A stretch of 48,641 nucleotides of DNA. Origin: SZUA-584 sp041656035. Lineage in GTDB: Bacteria > Bacillota > Clostridia > Christensenellales > SZUA-584. The stretch spans positions 1-48,641 of the forward strand of contig CAZPHS010000012.1 of assembly GCA_964586785.1 (NCBI GenBank), given 5' to 3'. Below are positions 6,995 through 15,618 of the stretch, one piece after another. How positions within the stretch are numbered: position 1 is the first letter of the stretch; each line of letters starts with the position of its first letter. The translations under genes and the position numbers were made by a program. Under the pieces are notes generated by a model. It was not told the DNA's origin, ran no database searches, and was given only the letters and a program-made list of their open reading frames with translations.

Positions 6995-9900
6995 ATGCCT
7001 AAACTGTGTAACATTAAAAAGGTACTGGTTATCGGCTCGGGACCTATAATAATAGGACAGGCCGCCGAGTTTGATTACGCGGGCACTCAGGCGTGCCGCG
7101 CCCTTATGGAGGAAGGGATAAAGGTTGTGCTGGTTAATTCCAATCCCGCCACCATAATGACAGACCCGGGGCTTGCCGACAGGGTATACATAGAGCCGCT
7201 TAATATAAGCTCGATAGAAAAAATAATCGACAAGGAACGCCCCGACAGTATGCTTGCCACCTTGGGCGGGCAAACAGGTCTTAACCTCGCCATGGAGCTT
7301 TACGAAAGCGGTATTCTTGAAAAATACGGCGTCGCCCTTCTTGGCACCGACGCGGAATCAATACGCAAGGCGGAAGACAGGGAAGAATTTAAAGCGCTTA
7401 TGGAGCGAATCGGGGAACCAAGCATAGAAAGCGTTGTAGCCAAAACCCCAAACGAGGCGCTTTTGTTTGCCGAGAAACACGGTTTTCCGCTTATTGTGCG
7501 TCCGGCCTTTACCTTGGGCGGCACCGGAGGCGGCATTGCGAACAATAACGAGGAATTAATTTGTATATGCAAAGCCGGTCTTTCAGCCAGCAGAGTAGGC
7601 GAGGCGCTTATAGAAAAGAGCGTATCCGGATACAAAGAAATAGAATATGAGGTAATAAGGGACGCCAAAGGCAACTGCGTGGCCGTATGCAACATGGAAA
7701 ACATAGACCCTGTGGGCATACACACGGGCGACAGCATTGTTGTGGCTCCGACACAGACATTGAGCGACGTGGAATGCCGTCTTTTGCGCACGGCGTCTTT
7801 AAAAATAATTGAAGCGCTTAATATAAAGGGCGGCTGCAACGTGCAGTTCGCTCTTGATACGCGCAGTATGCGTTATTACGTTATAGAGGTTAACCCGCGC
7901 GTGAGCCGTTCGTCCGCTCTGGCAAGCAAGGCGACGGGCTATCCCATTGCCAGGATAGCGACTAAAATCGCCGTCGGGTACGGGCTGGACGAGATAAAAA
8001 ACGGCGTTACGGGAAAGACGTTCGCGTGTTTCGAGCCTACGCTTGATTATATAGTGGTAAAGTTCCCGCGCTGGCCTTTTGATAAATTTACCACCGCCGA
8101 CAAAAAACTCGGCACCCGTATGAAAGCGACGGGAGAGGTTATGGCGATAGGCTCTAACTTTCAGAGCGCCTTTTTAAAGGCGGTGCGCTCTTTGGAGCTT
8201 AATATGTATTCTCTGGCGTTCCCCTATGCCGACGGGCTTGATAACGCCGCGCTTTTAGAGCGCATAGAGCGGCAGGACGACGAACGCATTTTTCTTGTCG
8301 CCGAAGCCATGCGCCGCGGCATATCTTTGGAGCGTATAAACGCCGTTACAAAAATTGATATATGGTTTCTGGAAAAAATAAAATCAATAGTAAAAATGGA
8401 AGAGGAGTTCGCGTGCGGGGGCAAAGACGCGCTCCGTTCGGGAATGCTCAAAAAAGCGAAGAAAATGGGGTTCTCCGACAGAGCTGTTGCCGGTCTGACG
8501 GGCACGGACGAAGAATCGGTTCAAAAGCTGCGCAAACGGCTTGGTATATTGCCGGCTTTTAAGGTGGTAGATACTTGCGGGGCGGAGTTTGACGCGGTAA
8601 GCCCTTATTATTATTCCACATACGATGATGAAAACGAGGCGAAACAGTCGCGCGGCAAAACAATTGTCGTTTTGGGCTCCGGGCCTATACGCATAGGGCA
8701 GGGCATAGAGTTTGACTATTGCAGCGTACACTGCATATGGGCGCTGAAAAAAGCGGGGTACGAAACCGTTATAATAAACAACAACCCCGAGACGGTGTCA
8801 ACAGACTTTGATACGTCCGACAGGCTTTACTTCGAGCCTTTAACGCCCGAGGAAGTGGGCAATGTGCTGGAGCAGGAGAAACCGGAAGGCGTTATTGTGC
8901 AGTTCGGGGGACAAACGGCCATAAAGCTTGCCAAGCATGTACGGGAGATGGGATATAAAATTATTGGTACGTCTCTTGAAAGCATAGACCGCGCGGAAGA
9001 CAGAAAGGAATTTGAGGCGCTTCTCGAATCGTTAAACATACGCCGTCCTAAGGCGCGCACGGCAGTCACGGAGCGGCAGGCGGTTACAGCCGCGGCAGAG
9101 CTTGGGTTTCCCGTGCTTGTGCGCCCGTCTTATGTGCTTGGAGGCCAGGGCATGGAGATTGCTTACAGCGAGGACGATATACGCGAATACATGCGCATAA
9201 TAGGCCGGAGTGAGCAGGAACATCCCGTTCTTGTGGATAAATATATGACGGGGCTGGAGCTTGAGGTGGACGCGATAAGCGACGGCGCCGATGTGCTTAT
9301 TCCGGGCATTATGGAGCATATAGAGCGTGCCGGAGTGCATTCGGGAGATTCCATATCCGTTTATCCCGCGAGGCGCATATCAGCCGCCCAGCAAGGCGAG
9401 CTGGTAAACATCACAAGGAAGCTTGCGCTCGCGCTTGACGTGCGCGGCATTGTGAACATACAGTATGTTATATCGGGCGGCGATATATACGTTATAGAAG
9501 TCAATCCGCGCTCGAGCCGCACCGTTCCGTATATATCCAAAGTAACGGGCGTGCCTATGATAGATTTGGCGGTGCGCGCCTCCTTGGGGCAGCCGCTTTT
9601 CGGCATGGGGTTCGGTACGGGGCTGTATCCGCCGCGCGGCGTGATTGCGGTTAAGGTGCCGGTGTTCTCGTTTGAAAAGCTGCCGGACGTCGAGGTGGGC
9701 TTAGGTCCTGAAATGAAATCCACAGGCGAGGTGCTCGGTATTTCCCGGCATTATTCCGAGGCGCTGCTAAAAGGGCTTGTAGCGTCTGGCATCGCGCTGC
9801 CCAAAGAAAAAAGCGCTGTGCTTCTGACGGTTGCGGACAACGATAAGCAGGAGCTTGTGCCTATCGCCGCGGTGCTTGACTATTTAGGTTACGATATATA

Positions 9901-10198
9901 CGCCACAACGGGCACGGCAAATGTGCTTAATTTCAATTTTGTCGCCGCGAGCGCCGTACCTAAGCTGTCAAAAGACGCGGGCGGTATAAAAGAGCTTATA
10001 GAAAGCGGGCGGCTTGCGCTTATACTTAACACGCCGACGAAAGGCCGAAGGGCGGACAGGGACGGATTTAAAATACGGCGGATGGCGGTTGAGCATCGCA
10101 TACCGTGCCTTACTTCTTTGGATACCGCGCGTGTGCTGCTTATGAGCTTAAAGTCGGGAAAGACGGATTTTTGGCCGATTTGCATATCGGATATTTAA
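6995..10198 (+). CDS. carB: Carbamoyl-phosphate synthase, large chain
   Basis: ATP-grasp enzyme that makes carbamoyl phosphate from bicarbonate, ammonia and two ATP. It has 1067 residues, the full family length. Two homologous halves are visible, each starting with a GSGPI(I/R)IGQ motif (about residues 14-22 and 565-573), each followed by TLGGQTG or QFGGQTA and an EVNPR(V/S)SRS-type segment. The C-terminal MGS-like allosteric domain is present (YDIYATTGTA, near residue 965). It starts 3 bases after carA. Confidence 0.96.
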   Translation: MPKLCNIKKVLVIGSGPIIIGQAAEFDYAGTQACRALMEEGIKVVLVNSNPATIMTDPGLADRVYIEPLNISSIEKIIDKERPDSMLATLGGQTGLNLAMELYESGILEKYGVALLGTDAESIRKAEDREEFKALMERIGEPSIESVVAKTPNEALLFAEKHGFPLIVRPAFTLGGTGGGIANNNEELICICKAGLSASRVGEALIEKSVSGYKEIEYEVIRDAKGNCVAVCNMENIDPVGIHTGDSIVVAPTQTLSDVECRLLRTASLKIIEALNIKGGCNVQFALDTRSMRYYVIEVNPRVSRSSALASKATGYPIARIATKIAVGYGLDEIKNGVTGKTFACFEPTLDYIVVKFPRWPFDKFTTADKKLGTRMKATGEVMAIGSNFQSAFLKAVRSLELNMYSLAFPYADGLDNAALLERIERQDDERIFLVAEAMRRGISLERINAVTKIDIWFLEKIKSIVKMEEEFACGGKDALRSGMLKKAKKMGFSDRAVAGLTGTDEESVQKLRKRLGILPAFKVVDTCGAEFDAVSPYYYSTYDDENEAKQSRGKTIVVLGSGPIRIGQGIEFDYCSVHCIWALKKAGYETVIINNNPETVSTDFDTSDRLYFEPLTPEEVGNVLEQEKPEGVIVQFGGQTAIKLAKHVREMGYKIIGTSLESIDRAEDRKEFEALLESLNIRRPKARTAVTERQAVTAAAELGFPVLVRPSYVLGGQGMEIAYSEDDIREYMRIIGRSEQEHPVLVDKYMTGLELEVDAISDGADVLIPGIMEHIERAGVHSGDSISVYPARRISAAQQGELVNITRKLALALDVRGIVNIQYVISGGDIYVIEVNPRSSRTVPYISKVTGVPMIDLAVRASLGQPLFGMGFGTGLYPPRGVIAVKVPVFSFEKLPDVEVGLGPEMKSTGEVLGISRHYSEALLKGLVASGIALPKEKSAVLLTVADNDKQELVPIAAVLDYLGYDIYATTGTANVLNFNFVAASAVPKLSKDAGGIKELIESGRLALILNTPTKGRRADRDGFKIRRMAVEHRIPCLTSLDTARVLLMSLKSGKTDFWPICISDI

Positions 10199-10207
10199 GG
10201 AGAGGCA

Positions 10208-10987
10208 ATGCTTAAAAACATTAAGGCGACCGCGGTTCTTAACGAGACTGTGGCGGAAGGGATATTTAGGCTTGTGCTGCACTGCCCGCAGGCGGATTTG
10301 TGGCATTTTGTTCCGGGGCAGTTTGCTCATGTGCGTATTCCGGAGCACGAAGAACTGCTGCTGGGGCGGCCGCTTAGCATAAACGCCGTTAATATAAAAG
10401 AAAAAACCGTTACGCTTATATGCCGCGTTTCGGGCAAAGGCACGCTCGCGCTTTCGAAAACGCAAAAAGGAACCGAGTTTTCGGCAATACTGCCCGCAGG
10501 ACGCGGTTTTAATATGCAAGGCAAGTATAAAAAGATATTTCTTGTGGGCGGGGGCGTTGGCATAGCGCCTTTGCCGCCGGTCGTACAAAAATGGCCTGAA
10601 AAACAATACGAAGCGTTTTTGGGATACCGCGGCCGTAACGTTTCTTATGCCGTCGACGAATTTTCCGGCTGCGAAGCCGTGCATATAGCCTCGGACGACG
10701 GAACCATAGGCGAGCGCGGAACGGTGACAAAGCTGCTGGAGAAAAGGCTCTCTCAGGTACTGCCGGACGTTGTGCTGGCATGTGGGCCCGCGCCTATGCT
10801 GCGCGAGTTAAAACGCATTGTTGAAGCGGCGGGCTTAAGCTGCCAGGTGTCTGTGGAGCAAAGAATGTGCTGCGGCTTCGGGGCGTGCGCCGCGTGTGTC
10901 TGCGGCGTTAATACGCCGGACGGGCGGGACTATAAAAAGGTGTGCGTGGAAGGCCCCGTATTTGACATACGAGAGGTGATTCTTTGA
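10208..10987 (+). CDS. pyrK: Dihydroorotate dehydrogenase B, electron-transfer subunit
   Basis: FAD and [2Fe-2S] protein that passes electrons from dihydroorotate oxidation in PyrD to NAD. It has 259 residues. The FAD-binding segment GRPLSINAV lies near residues 54-62, the NAD-binding GGGVGIAPL near 113-121, and the cluster ligands are Cys222, Cys227, Cys230 and Cys246. A ribosome site AAGGAGAGG lies just before ATG 10208. Its presence with pyrD fixes the pathway as the NAD-linked class 1B type, common in anaerobic Firmicutes. Confidence 0.94.
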   Translation: MLKNIKATAVLNETVAEGIFRLVLHCPQADLWHFVPGQFAHVRIPEHEELLLGRPLSINAVNIKEKTVTLICRVSGKGTLALSKTQKGTEFSAILPAGRGFNMQGKYKKIFLVGGGVGIAPLPPVVQKWPEKQYEAFLGYRGRNVSYAVDEFSGCEAVHIASDDGTIGERGTVTKLLEKRLSQVLPDVVLACGPAPMLRELKRIVEAAGLSCQVSVEQRMCCGFGACAACVCGVNTPDGRDYKKVCVEGPVFDIREVIL

Positions 10988-11895
10988 TGGACGTTAATAT
11001 GCAGGTTTCATTGTGCGGGGTTAAGCTTAAAAACCCCGTTATAGCCGCGTCCGGAACGTTTGCTTTCGGTGAACAGCATTCGTGGTTTATAGACGTCTCG
11101 CGGCTTGGCGGCGTAGCGCTTAAATCGTTGACACCAAAAAAACGCGCGGGCAATTTACCGCCGCGCGTTGCGGAAACGGCGTCGGGGATTATTAACAGCA
11201 TAGGGCTGCAAAACCCGGGAGTTGACGCTTTTCTTGAGAAAACGTATCAAAAAACGCTTAAGCTTGATACCGTGCTTATCGCCAACATCGCCGGAGAGAC
11301 AATAGAAGATTACGTCTATGTAGCCCAAAGGCTTAACGATACGCAAATAAGCATGTATGAGCTTAACATATCATGCCCTAATGTTAAGCTTGGGGGGGCG
11401 GGCCTTGGCACAGACCCCGCTTTGGCGGCAAAGTGCGTTCGCGGCGTAAAGGCGGTTGCCAAAAAGCCCGTAATTGTTAAACTGACACCCGCCGCGGAGG
11501 TGGTGCGCGTGGCGAAAGCCGTGCGGGACGCGGGCGCGGACGCGGTTTCGCTTATAAACACTTATCCCGCTATGGCGGTTAATGTGCGCACAAAAAGGCC
11601 GGTGCTTGGCAATGTGACGGGAGGGCTCTCCGGCCCGTGTATAATGCCGGCGGCGCTTAAAATGGTATACGATGTTTCCCGCGCGGTAAGCATACCCGTT
11701 GTGGGTATGGGCGGCATAATGACGGGGGAGGACGCGGCGGCGTTTATGCTTTGCGGTGCGCGCTGTGTTATGGCGGGCACAGCGGGGCTTAGGGACCCCG
11801 CCGCTCATATAAGAATAATAGACGAGCTTGAGCAATACGCGAAAGATATGAATATAAGCGATTTAAGCGCACTTGTAGGCGCTCTTGAGGTATGA
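10987..11895 (+). CDS. pyrD: Dihydroorotate dehydrogenase B, catalytic subunit
   Basis: FMN enzyme that oxidises dihydroorotate to orotate; partner of PyrK. I choose ATG 10987 (302 residues), which overlaps the last base of the pyrK stop (TGATG) and has GAGAGGTG at 10971-10978; a TTG three bases upstream is the alternative. The class 1B catalytic base is Cys130 in NISCPNVK. FMN-binding glycine segments (VGMGGIMTGEDA) follow near residue 240. Confidence 0.94.
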   Translation: MDVNMQVSLCGVKLKNPVIAASGTFAFGEQHSWFIDVSRLGGVALKSLTPKKRAGNLPPRVAETASGIINSIGLQNPGVDAFLEKTYQKTLKLDTVLIANIAGETIEDYVYVAQRLNDTQISMYELNISCPNVKLGGAGLGTDPALAAKCVRGVKAVAKKPVIVKLTPAAEVVRVAKAVRDAGADAVSLINTYPAMAVNVRTKRPVLGNVTGGLSGPCIMPAALKMVYDVSRAVSIPVVGMGGIMTGEDAAAFMLCGARCVMAGTAGLRDPAAHIRIIDELEQYAKDMNISDLSALVGALEV

Positions 11896-11896
11896 T

Positions 11897-12469
11897 ATGA
11901 CAAAACAACAGATATTCGATATTTTCAGGGAAACGGGAGTGCTTAGCGAAGGGCATTTCGCGCTAACTTCCGGACGGCATTCGGATAAATACATGCAGTG
12001 CGCGAGGCTTTTCCAGAACGCCGCCGTTTCAGAGAAATTCGCCAAAGAAATTGCCGGTCAGTTTACCGGTATAGACCTGGTCGCGGGGCCTGCCGTGGGC
12101 GGTATTATACTCGCGTACGAGGTTTCAAGGCAGCTGCGCGTACCGAATATTTTCGCGGAGCGCGAGAGCGGCCGTATGGTTTTGCGGCGCGGCTTTTCCG
12201 TAAAAGAGGGCGCGCGCGTGCTTGTGGTGGAGGACGTTGTGACCACGGGGGGCTCGGTAAAAGAGGTAATGGAGCTTTTGCGGGGTTTGGGCGCCGTTAT
12301 TGCCGGAGTAGGCAGCGTTGCCGACCGCTCCAACGGCGCAGTGGATTTTGGAGTGCCGTTTAAAGCAGTGCTTTCAATGGAAGTCGTATCGTATCCGCCG
12401 GAAGAATGTCCGCTTTGTAAAAGAGGATTGCCCGTTACCAAGCCCGGCAGCCGCGGGCTTAAACAATAA
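11897..12469 (+). CDS. pyrE: Orotate phosphoribosyltransferase
   Basis: Adds phosphoribose to orotate to give OMP. I choose ATG 11897 (190 residues): GAGG at 11887-11890 gives good spacing and the pyrD stop ends one base earlier; an in-frame TTG at 11885 is less likely. The PRPP loop VLVVEDVVTTGGS lies near residues 110-122. The C-terminus carries CPLCKRGLPV, a Cys pair that I have the impression is common in clostridial PyrE. Last gene of the operon, followed by a strong terminator. Confidence 0.94.
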   Translation: MTKQQIFDIFRETGVLSEGHFALTSGRHSDKYMQCARLFQNAAVSEKFAKEIAGQFTGIDLVAGPAVGGIILAYEVSRQLRVPNIFAERESGRMVLRRGFSVKEGARVLVVEDVVTTGGSVKEVMELLRGLGAVIAGVGSVADRSNGAVDFGVPFKAVLSMEVVSYPPEECPLCKRGLPVTKPGSRGLKQ

Positions 12470-12499
12470 TTTAACTTTAAGAGGCTTAAATCAACTCCG

Positions 12500-12525
12500 C
12501 GCCGGATTTTTTCCGGCGTTTTTTT
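12500..12525 (+). terminator. Terminator of the pyr operon
   Basis: CGCCGGA (12500-12506), T5 loop, TCCGGCG (12512-12518), then seven T. A perfect 7-bp GC-rich stem with a U-tract. Confidence 0.88.
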
Positions 12526-12531
12526 GCGGAT

Positions 12532-12560
12532 TCATATTTCCAAACCGCCTGCGGATACTA
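12532..12560 (+). promoter_or_regulatory. Candidate sporulation (sigma-G-like) promoter of gpr
   Basis: TCATA (12532-12536), 17-base spacer, GATACTA (12554-12560). This matches most positions of the Bacillus sigma-G pattern (GMATR - CATNMTA), fitting gpr, which is forespore-expressed in Bacillus. No good sigma-A boxes are visible. The match is short and could be chance. Confidence 0.35.
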
Positions 12561-12588
12561 AAATCATAAATATAGCGGGAGGACAAAA

Positions 12589-13509
12589 ATGATAAGAACC
12601 GATTTGGCCATGGAGGCCGAAAATATAGGGCAGAGAATACCCGGCGTAGAAGTTTTAAACGAAGATGTCGCAAAGGGCGTACACAGGGTTCGCGTTAACA
12701 TATCGTCTAAGGAGGGCGAGCGGGCGCTTGGAAAGAAGATTGGCACCTACGTTACAATACACGCCGACGCGTTGGCGCGGGGAGACGCGCAGACGGACGA
12801 GGGCTGCGCAAGGGCGCTCGCCGAGGAGATAAAGAAAATGGCGGGAGACGCGATTTTAGGCAGCGTGCTTGTGGTGGGGCTGGGCAACCGTATGGTTACT
12901 CCCGACGCTTTGGGGCCCGCTGTGTGCGAAGAAGTGTTTGTAACGCGGCATATTCACGAATACGCGCCGGAGGAGATTGACGAGCGTTTAGGCACGGTAA
13001 GCGCTATATCGCCCGGAGTGCTGGGCATAACGGGCATAGAGACGGGCGAGATAATAGAAGGCGTCGCCGGCCGCTTAAAGCCCGCGTTGATAATCGCCAT
13101 AGATTCTCTTGCCTCGCGCAGTATAGAGCGGGTGCGCACTACAATACAGCTTGCCGACACCGGCATTTCGCCGGGAGCGGGCATAGGAAATAAGCGGAAG
13201 GCGCTCGATAAGGAAACACTCGGAATACCCGTTATCGCTCTGGGAGTTCCGCTTGTTGTGTACGCGTCCACCATAGCGCAGGATTTGCTTTCGGCAGCGC
13301 TGGAGAAAACAAACGCGGATATTAAATCAAGGGACGGCATGGAACGCGTTCTTGCCGCAATGACGGAGCAGCCCGGAGCGGAAATGATTGTCACTCTAAA
13401 AGAGATTGACAAAGTGGTAAGCGATTTGGCGCGCATAATTGCCGACGCGCTCAATCTCGCGCTGCATAAGAACTTAACGCTTGAGGAAACGCGGCGTTAT
13501 ATGCATTGA
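12589..13509 (+). CDS. gpr: GPR, spore germination endopeptidase
   Basis: Protease that degrades small acid-soluble spore proteins when a spore germinates; made as a zymogen. It has 306 residues, shorter than the roughly 370 of Bacillus. The N-terminus IRTDLAMEAE resembles the SASP-like self-cleavage site, here only a few residues from the start, so the propeptide is very short. The core VGLGNRMVTPDALGP is near residues 95-109, followed by SPGVLGITGIETGE and DTGISPGAGIGNKRK. A GGGAGG ribosome site lies at about 12578. spoIIP follows, a pairing also seen in Bacillus. Confidence 0.94.
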   Translation: MIRTDLAMEAENIGQRIPGVEVLNEDVAKGVHRVRVNISSKEGERALGKKIGTYVTIHADALARGDAQTDEGCARALAEEIKKMAGDAILGSVLVVGLGNRMVTPDALGPAVCEEVFVTRHIHEYAPEEIDERLGTVSAISPGVLGITGIETGEIIEGVAGRLKPALIIAIDSLASRSIERVRTTIQLADTGISPGAGIGNKRKALDKETLGIPVIALGVPLVVYASTIAQDLLSAALEKTNADIKSRDGMERVLAAMTEQPGAEMIVTLKEIDKVVSDLARIIADALNLALHKNLTLEETRRYMH

Positions 13510-13564
13510 TAATACTTGTACTATATTTATACCGCGCCGCATAGCTTTGTAAAAGAGGTGCGAA

Positions 13565-14647
13565 ATGATGGGGTACGGATCGCGGAATACGCTCAGCGGG
13601 CATAAAAGCAAATTTTGCAGACGGAAGGATATGCGTTTTTATGTGCGGCTGGCGCTTATAATAGGTATCGTTCTCGGTTTCGCGGCATCCGCGGTTTTCA
13701 CTGTAAACGCAAATGAAAAAGCAAAGCGCGTAACGATGGCGGACGATATGCCGGTTTCCGATTTAAACCGGAGGGACGCGTCCGGAGAGGAAATGCTTGA
13801 CGCGGCGTTTATAGACCCGCGGCTTATACTTGGCGCGGAGCTGCCCGTTATTTACGGCGTTGATATAGAGGAAGTATACGACAACGAGCGCACGGAGGCG
13901 GACGCGCCGCAGACGGATATTTTTTTTGACGTGCTGCCCGAAAAAATAAAGCTTGAGATACTGGGGTTTGCCAATGATAAGCCAAGGGAGTTTTACGTGG
14001 GCGCAAAAGGTCCGCAGATATTAATATATCATACGCACACTCAGGAGGCTTACCGCCAGATAAAGGGCGAGGAATATATAGAAGCCGGTTCGTGGCGAAC
14101 GGCGCAGCACGAAGCTTCCATAGTTGCCGTAGGCGCCGCCCTTAAAAAAGAGCTGGAGGAATACGGTTACACGGTATTGCACGATAAGACAAATCATGAG
14201 CCGCCTACGCTTAACACCGCGTATACGCGCTCCGTAAAAACAATGGAACGCTATGCGAAAGATTATCCCACAATAAGCGTTTTTATAGACGTACACAGGG
14301 ACGCTTACGGCAATATAGAGGCGGGCAGCAAGGATTTTGTTGTTGTAAACGGAACCGAATGCGCGCGCGTTATGTTCGTCGTCGGAACAGGGGAACAGTA
14401 CGATAATAAGCCGAATTACGAATCCAATTACAAGCTCGCTCTTGCGGTAACAAACCAGCTGGAGTCTATAAAAAAAGGGTTCACTCGGCCTATACGCGTT
14501 AAAACAGGCAGGTATAATCAGCATATATCCGATATGTGCCTTTTGATAGAGGTTGGGCATAACGCCAACGCGCTGGAGCAGGCCGTAAACTCGGCGCGTT
14601 ATGTCGCTCTTGCTTTAAGCCGCGTTTTAGAGCCCGGCAGATATTAG
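13565..14647 (+). CDS. spoIIP: SpoIIP, stage II sporulation protein P
   Basis: Peptidoglycan amidase/endopeptidase of the DMP complex that drives forespore engulfment. It has 360 residues from ATG 13565 (AGAGGTG just upstream); starts at 13568 or 13631 are possible. A membrane anchor spans about residues 28-48. The SpoIIP domain follows, with ILIYHTHTQEAY, VFIDVHRDAY and LLIEVGHNAN carrying the conserved zinc-binding and catalytic residues. A weak sigma-E-like pattern (ATATT, then CATAGCTT at 13540) lies in front. Confidence 0.93.
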   Translation: MMGYGSRNTLSGHKSKFCRRKDMRFYVRLALIIGIVLGFAASAVFTVNANEKAKRVTMADDMPVSDLNRRDASGEEMLDAAFIDPRLILGAELPVIYGVDIEEVYDNERTEADAPQTDIFFDVLPEKIKLEILGFANDKPREFYVGAKGPQILIYHTHTQEAYRQIKGEEYIEAGSWRTAQHEASIVAVGAALKKELEEYGYTVLHDKTNHEPPTLNTAYTRSVKTMERYAKDYPTISVFIDVHRDAYGNIEAGSKDFVVVNGTECARVMFVVGTGEQYDNKPNYESNYKLALAVTNQLESIKKGFTRPIRVKTGRYNQHISDMCLLIEVGHNANALEQAVNSARYVALALSRVLEPGRY

Positions 14648-14656
14648 CGCGAAACA

Positions 14657-14696
14657 GCCGCCAACGGCAAGCCGCCAACGGCAAGCCGCGAACGGC
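14657..14696 (+). repeat. Three tandem 14-bp units, each self-complementary
   Basis: GCCGCCAACGGCAA occurs twice in a row (14657-14670, 14671-14684) and a third time partly (14685-14696, one base changed). Each unit contains GCCG...CGGC and can form a small stem, or the units can pair with each other. It lies just after spoIIP and may act as its transcript end, though no T-run follows. Confidence 0.7.
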
Positions 14697-14710
14697 GCGC
14701 ATAAATAAGG

Positions 14711-14740
14711 TTGAAAACAATTGTGCCGATGGAGTATAAT
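14711..14740 (+). promoter_or_regulatory. Sigma-A promoter of murI
   Basis: TTGAAA (14711-14716), 18-base spacer, perfect TATAAT (14735-14740), about 30 bases before the murI start. Confidence 0.7.
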
Positions 14741-14769
14741 AAATTCATCACTTTTTTGCTGGAGTAAAG

Positions 14770-15549
14770 ATGAATTCAAAGCCAATCGGCTTTTTTGACT
14801 CGGGTGTTGGCGGAATCAGCGTGCTTAAAACCGCCTTTATGAAAATGCCTTACGAAAACTACATATATTACGGGGATAATAAAAACGCTCCGTACGGAGA
14901 GAAAACCGAAGAGCGGATAAAAGAGCTTTCTCTGGCGGCGGGTGAATTTCTGTTTAAAAAGAATGTTAAAGCGATAGTTATGGCATGTAACACCGCAACC
15001 AGCGCGGCCGTTCTTATGATGCGCGAACGTTTTTCCATACCCGTTATCAGCATGGAGCCCGCGGTTAAGCCGGCGCTTGAAACCCAAGGCAAAATTATTG
15101 TGCTCGCGACTTTGGCGACGGTTTCGCAGGCGCGGTATATTGGGCTTATTGAGAGGCTTTCCGCGCGTGATAAGGTGATAAGCGTGGGGTGCGGGGGGCT
15201 TGCCGAGCTTATAGAGCGGGGTGAAACGGGCGGGACGCAAGTGCTCGGATGTATTGAAAAGTGCCTGTCGGGTATAAACAGGGATATGCGCGTAGGAGCC
15301 GCCGTGCTTGGCTGCACGCATTATTCTTTTATAGAATCGCTCATCAAAAGCCGCATAGACAAAACATTTAACGCCGATTGCCGCATTTTTGACGGCCGGC
15401 ACGGCACTGTCCGGCGTCTTAGGGACGTTTTGGAAATCGAAGGTCTTTTAAGCGGCGAAGACAAAACGGCGGGCGGCATAGAGTTTTATTCGTCGCGGGG
15501 AGACGACACAAGTTTTTACAAAGAGATGTTTAATAAGTTTGAGGCTTAA
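14770..15549 (+). CDS. murI: Glutamate racemase
   Basis: Cofactor-free racemase that supplies D-glutamate for peptidoglycan. It has 259 residues. Both catalytic cysteines are present: Cys73 in ACNTATS and Cys182 in LGCTHYSF; the N-terminal FDSGVGG motif (residues 9-15) carries the conserved Asp and Ser. A GGAG ribosome site precedes ATG 14770. It has its own sigma-A promoter, independent of the sporulation genes upstream. Confidence 0.95.
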   Translation: MNSKPIGFFDSGVGGISVLKTAFMKMPYENYIYYGDNKNAPYGEKTEERIKELSLAAGEFLFKKNVKAIVMACNTATSAAVLMMRERFSIPVISMEPAVKPALETQGKIIVLATLATVSQARYIGLIERLSARDKVISVGCGGLAELIERGETGGTQVLGCIEKCLSGINRDMRVGAAVLGCTHYSFIESLIKSRIDKTFNADCRIFDGRHGTVRRLRDVLEIEGLLSGEDKTAGGIEFYSSRGDDTSFYKEMFNKFEA

Positions 15550-15618
15550 AATGCGCTTTTAAAATTGCGGTGAACATGGCAATACCAAGGCGGTTTTAAA
15601 CGGCGACGGAGGGTATAA

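Noticed and set aside
13520..13547. Sigma-E promoter before spoIIP
   Set aside because: ATATT and CATAGCTT are only 12 bases apart and the -10 match is partial; too weak to list as a feature.
15550..15618. Cobalamin riboswitch before nrdJ
   Set aside because: Only 69 bases are available and no B12-box-like sequence is seen.
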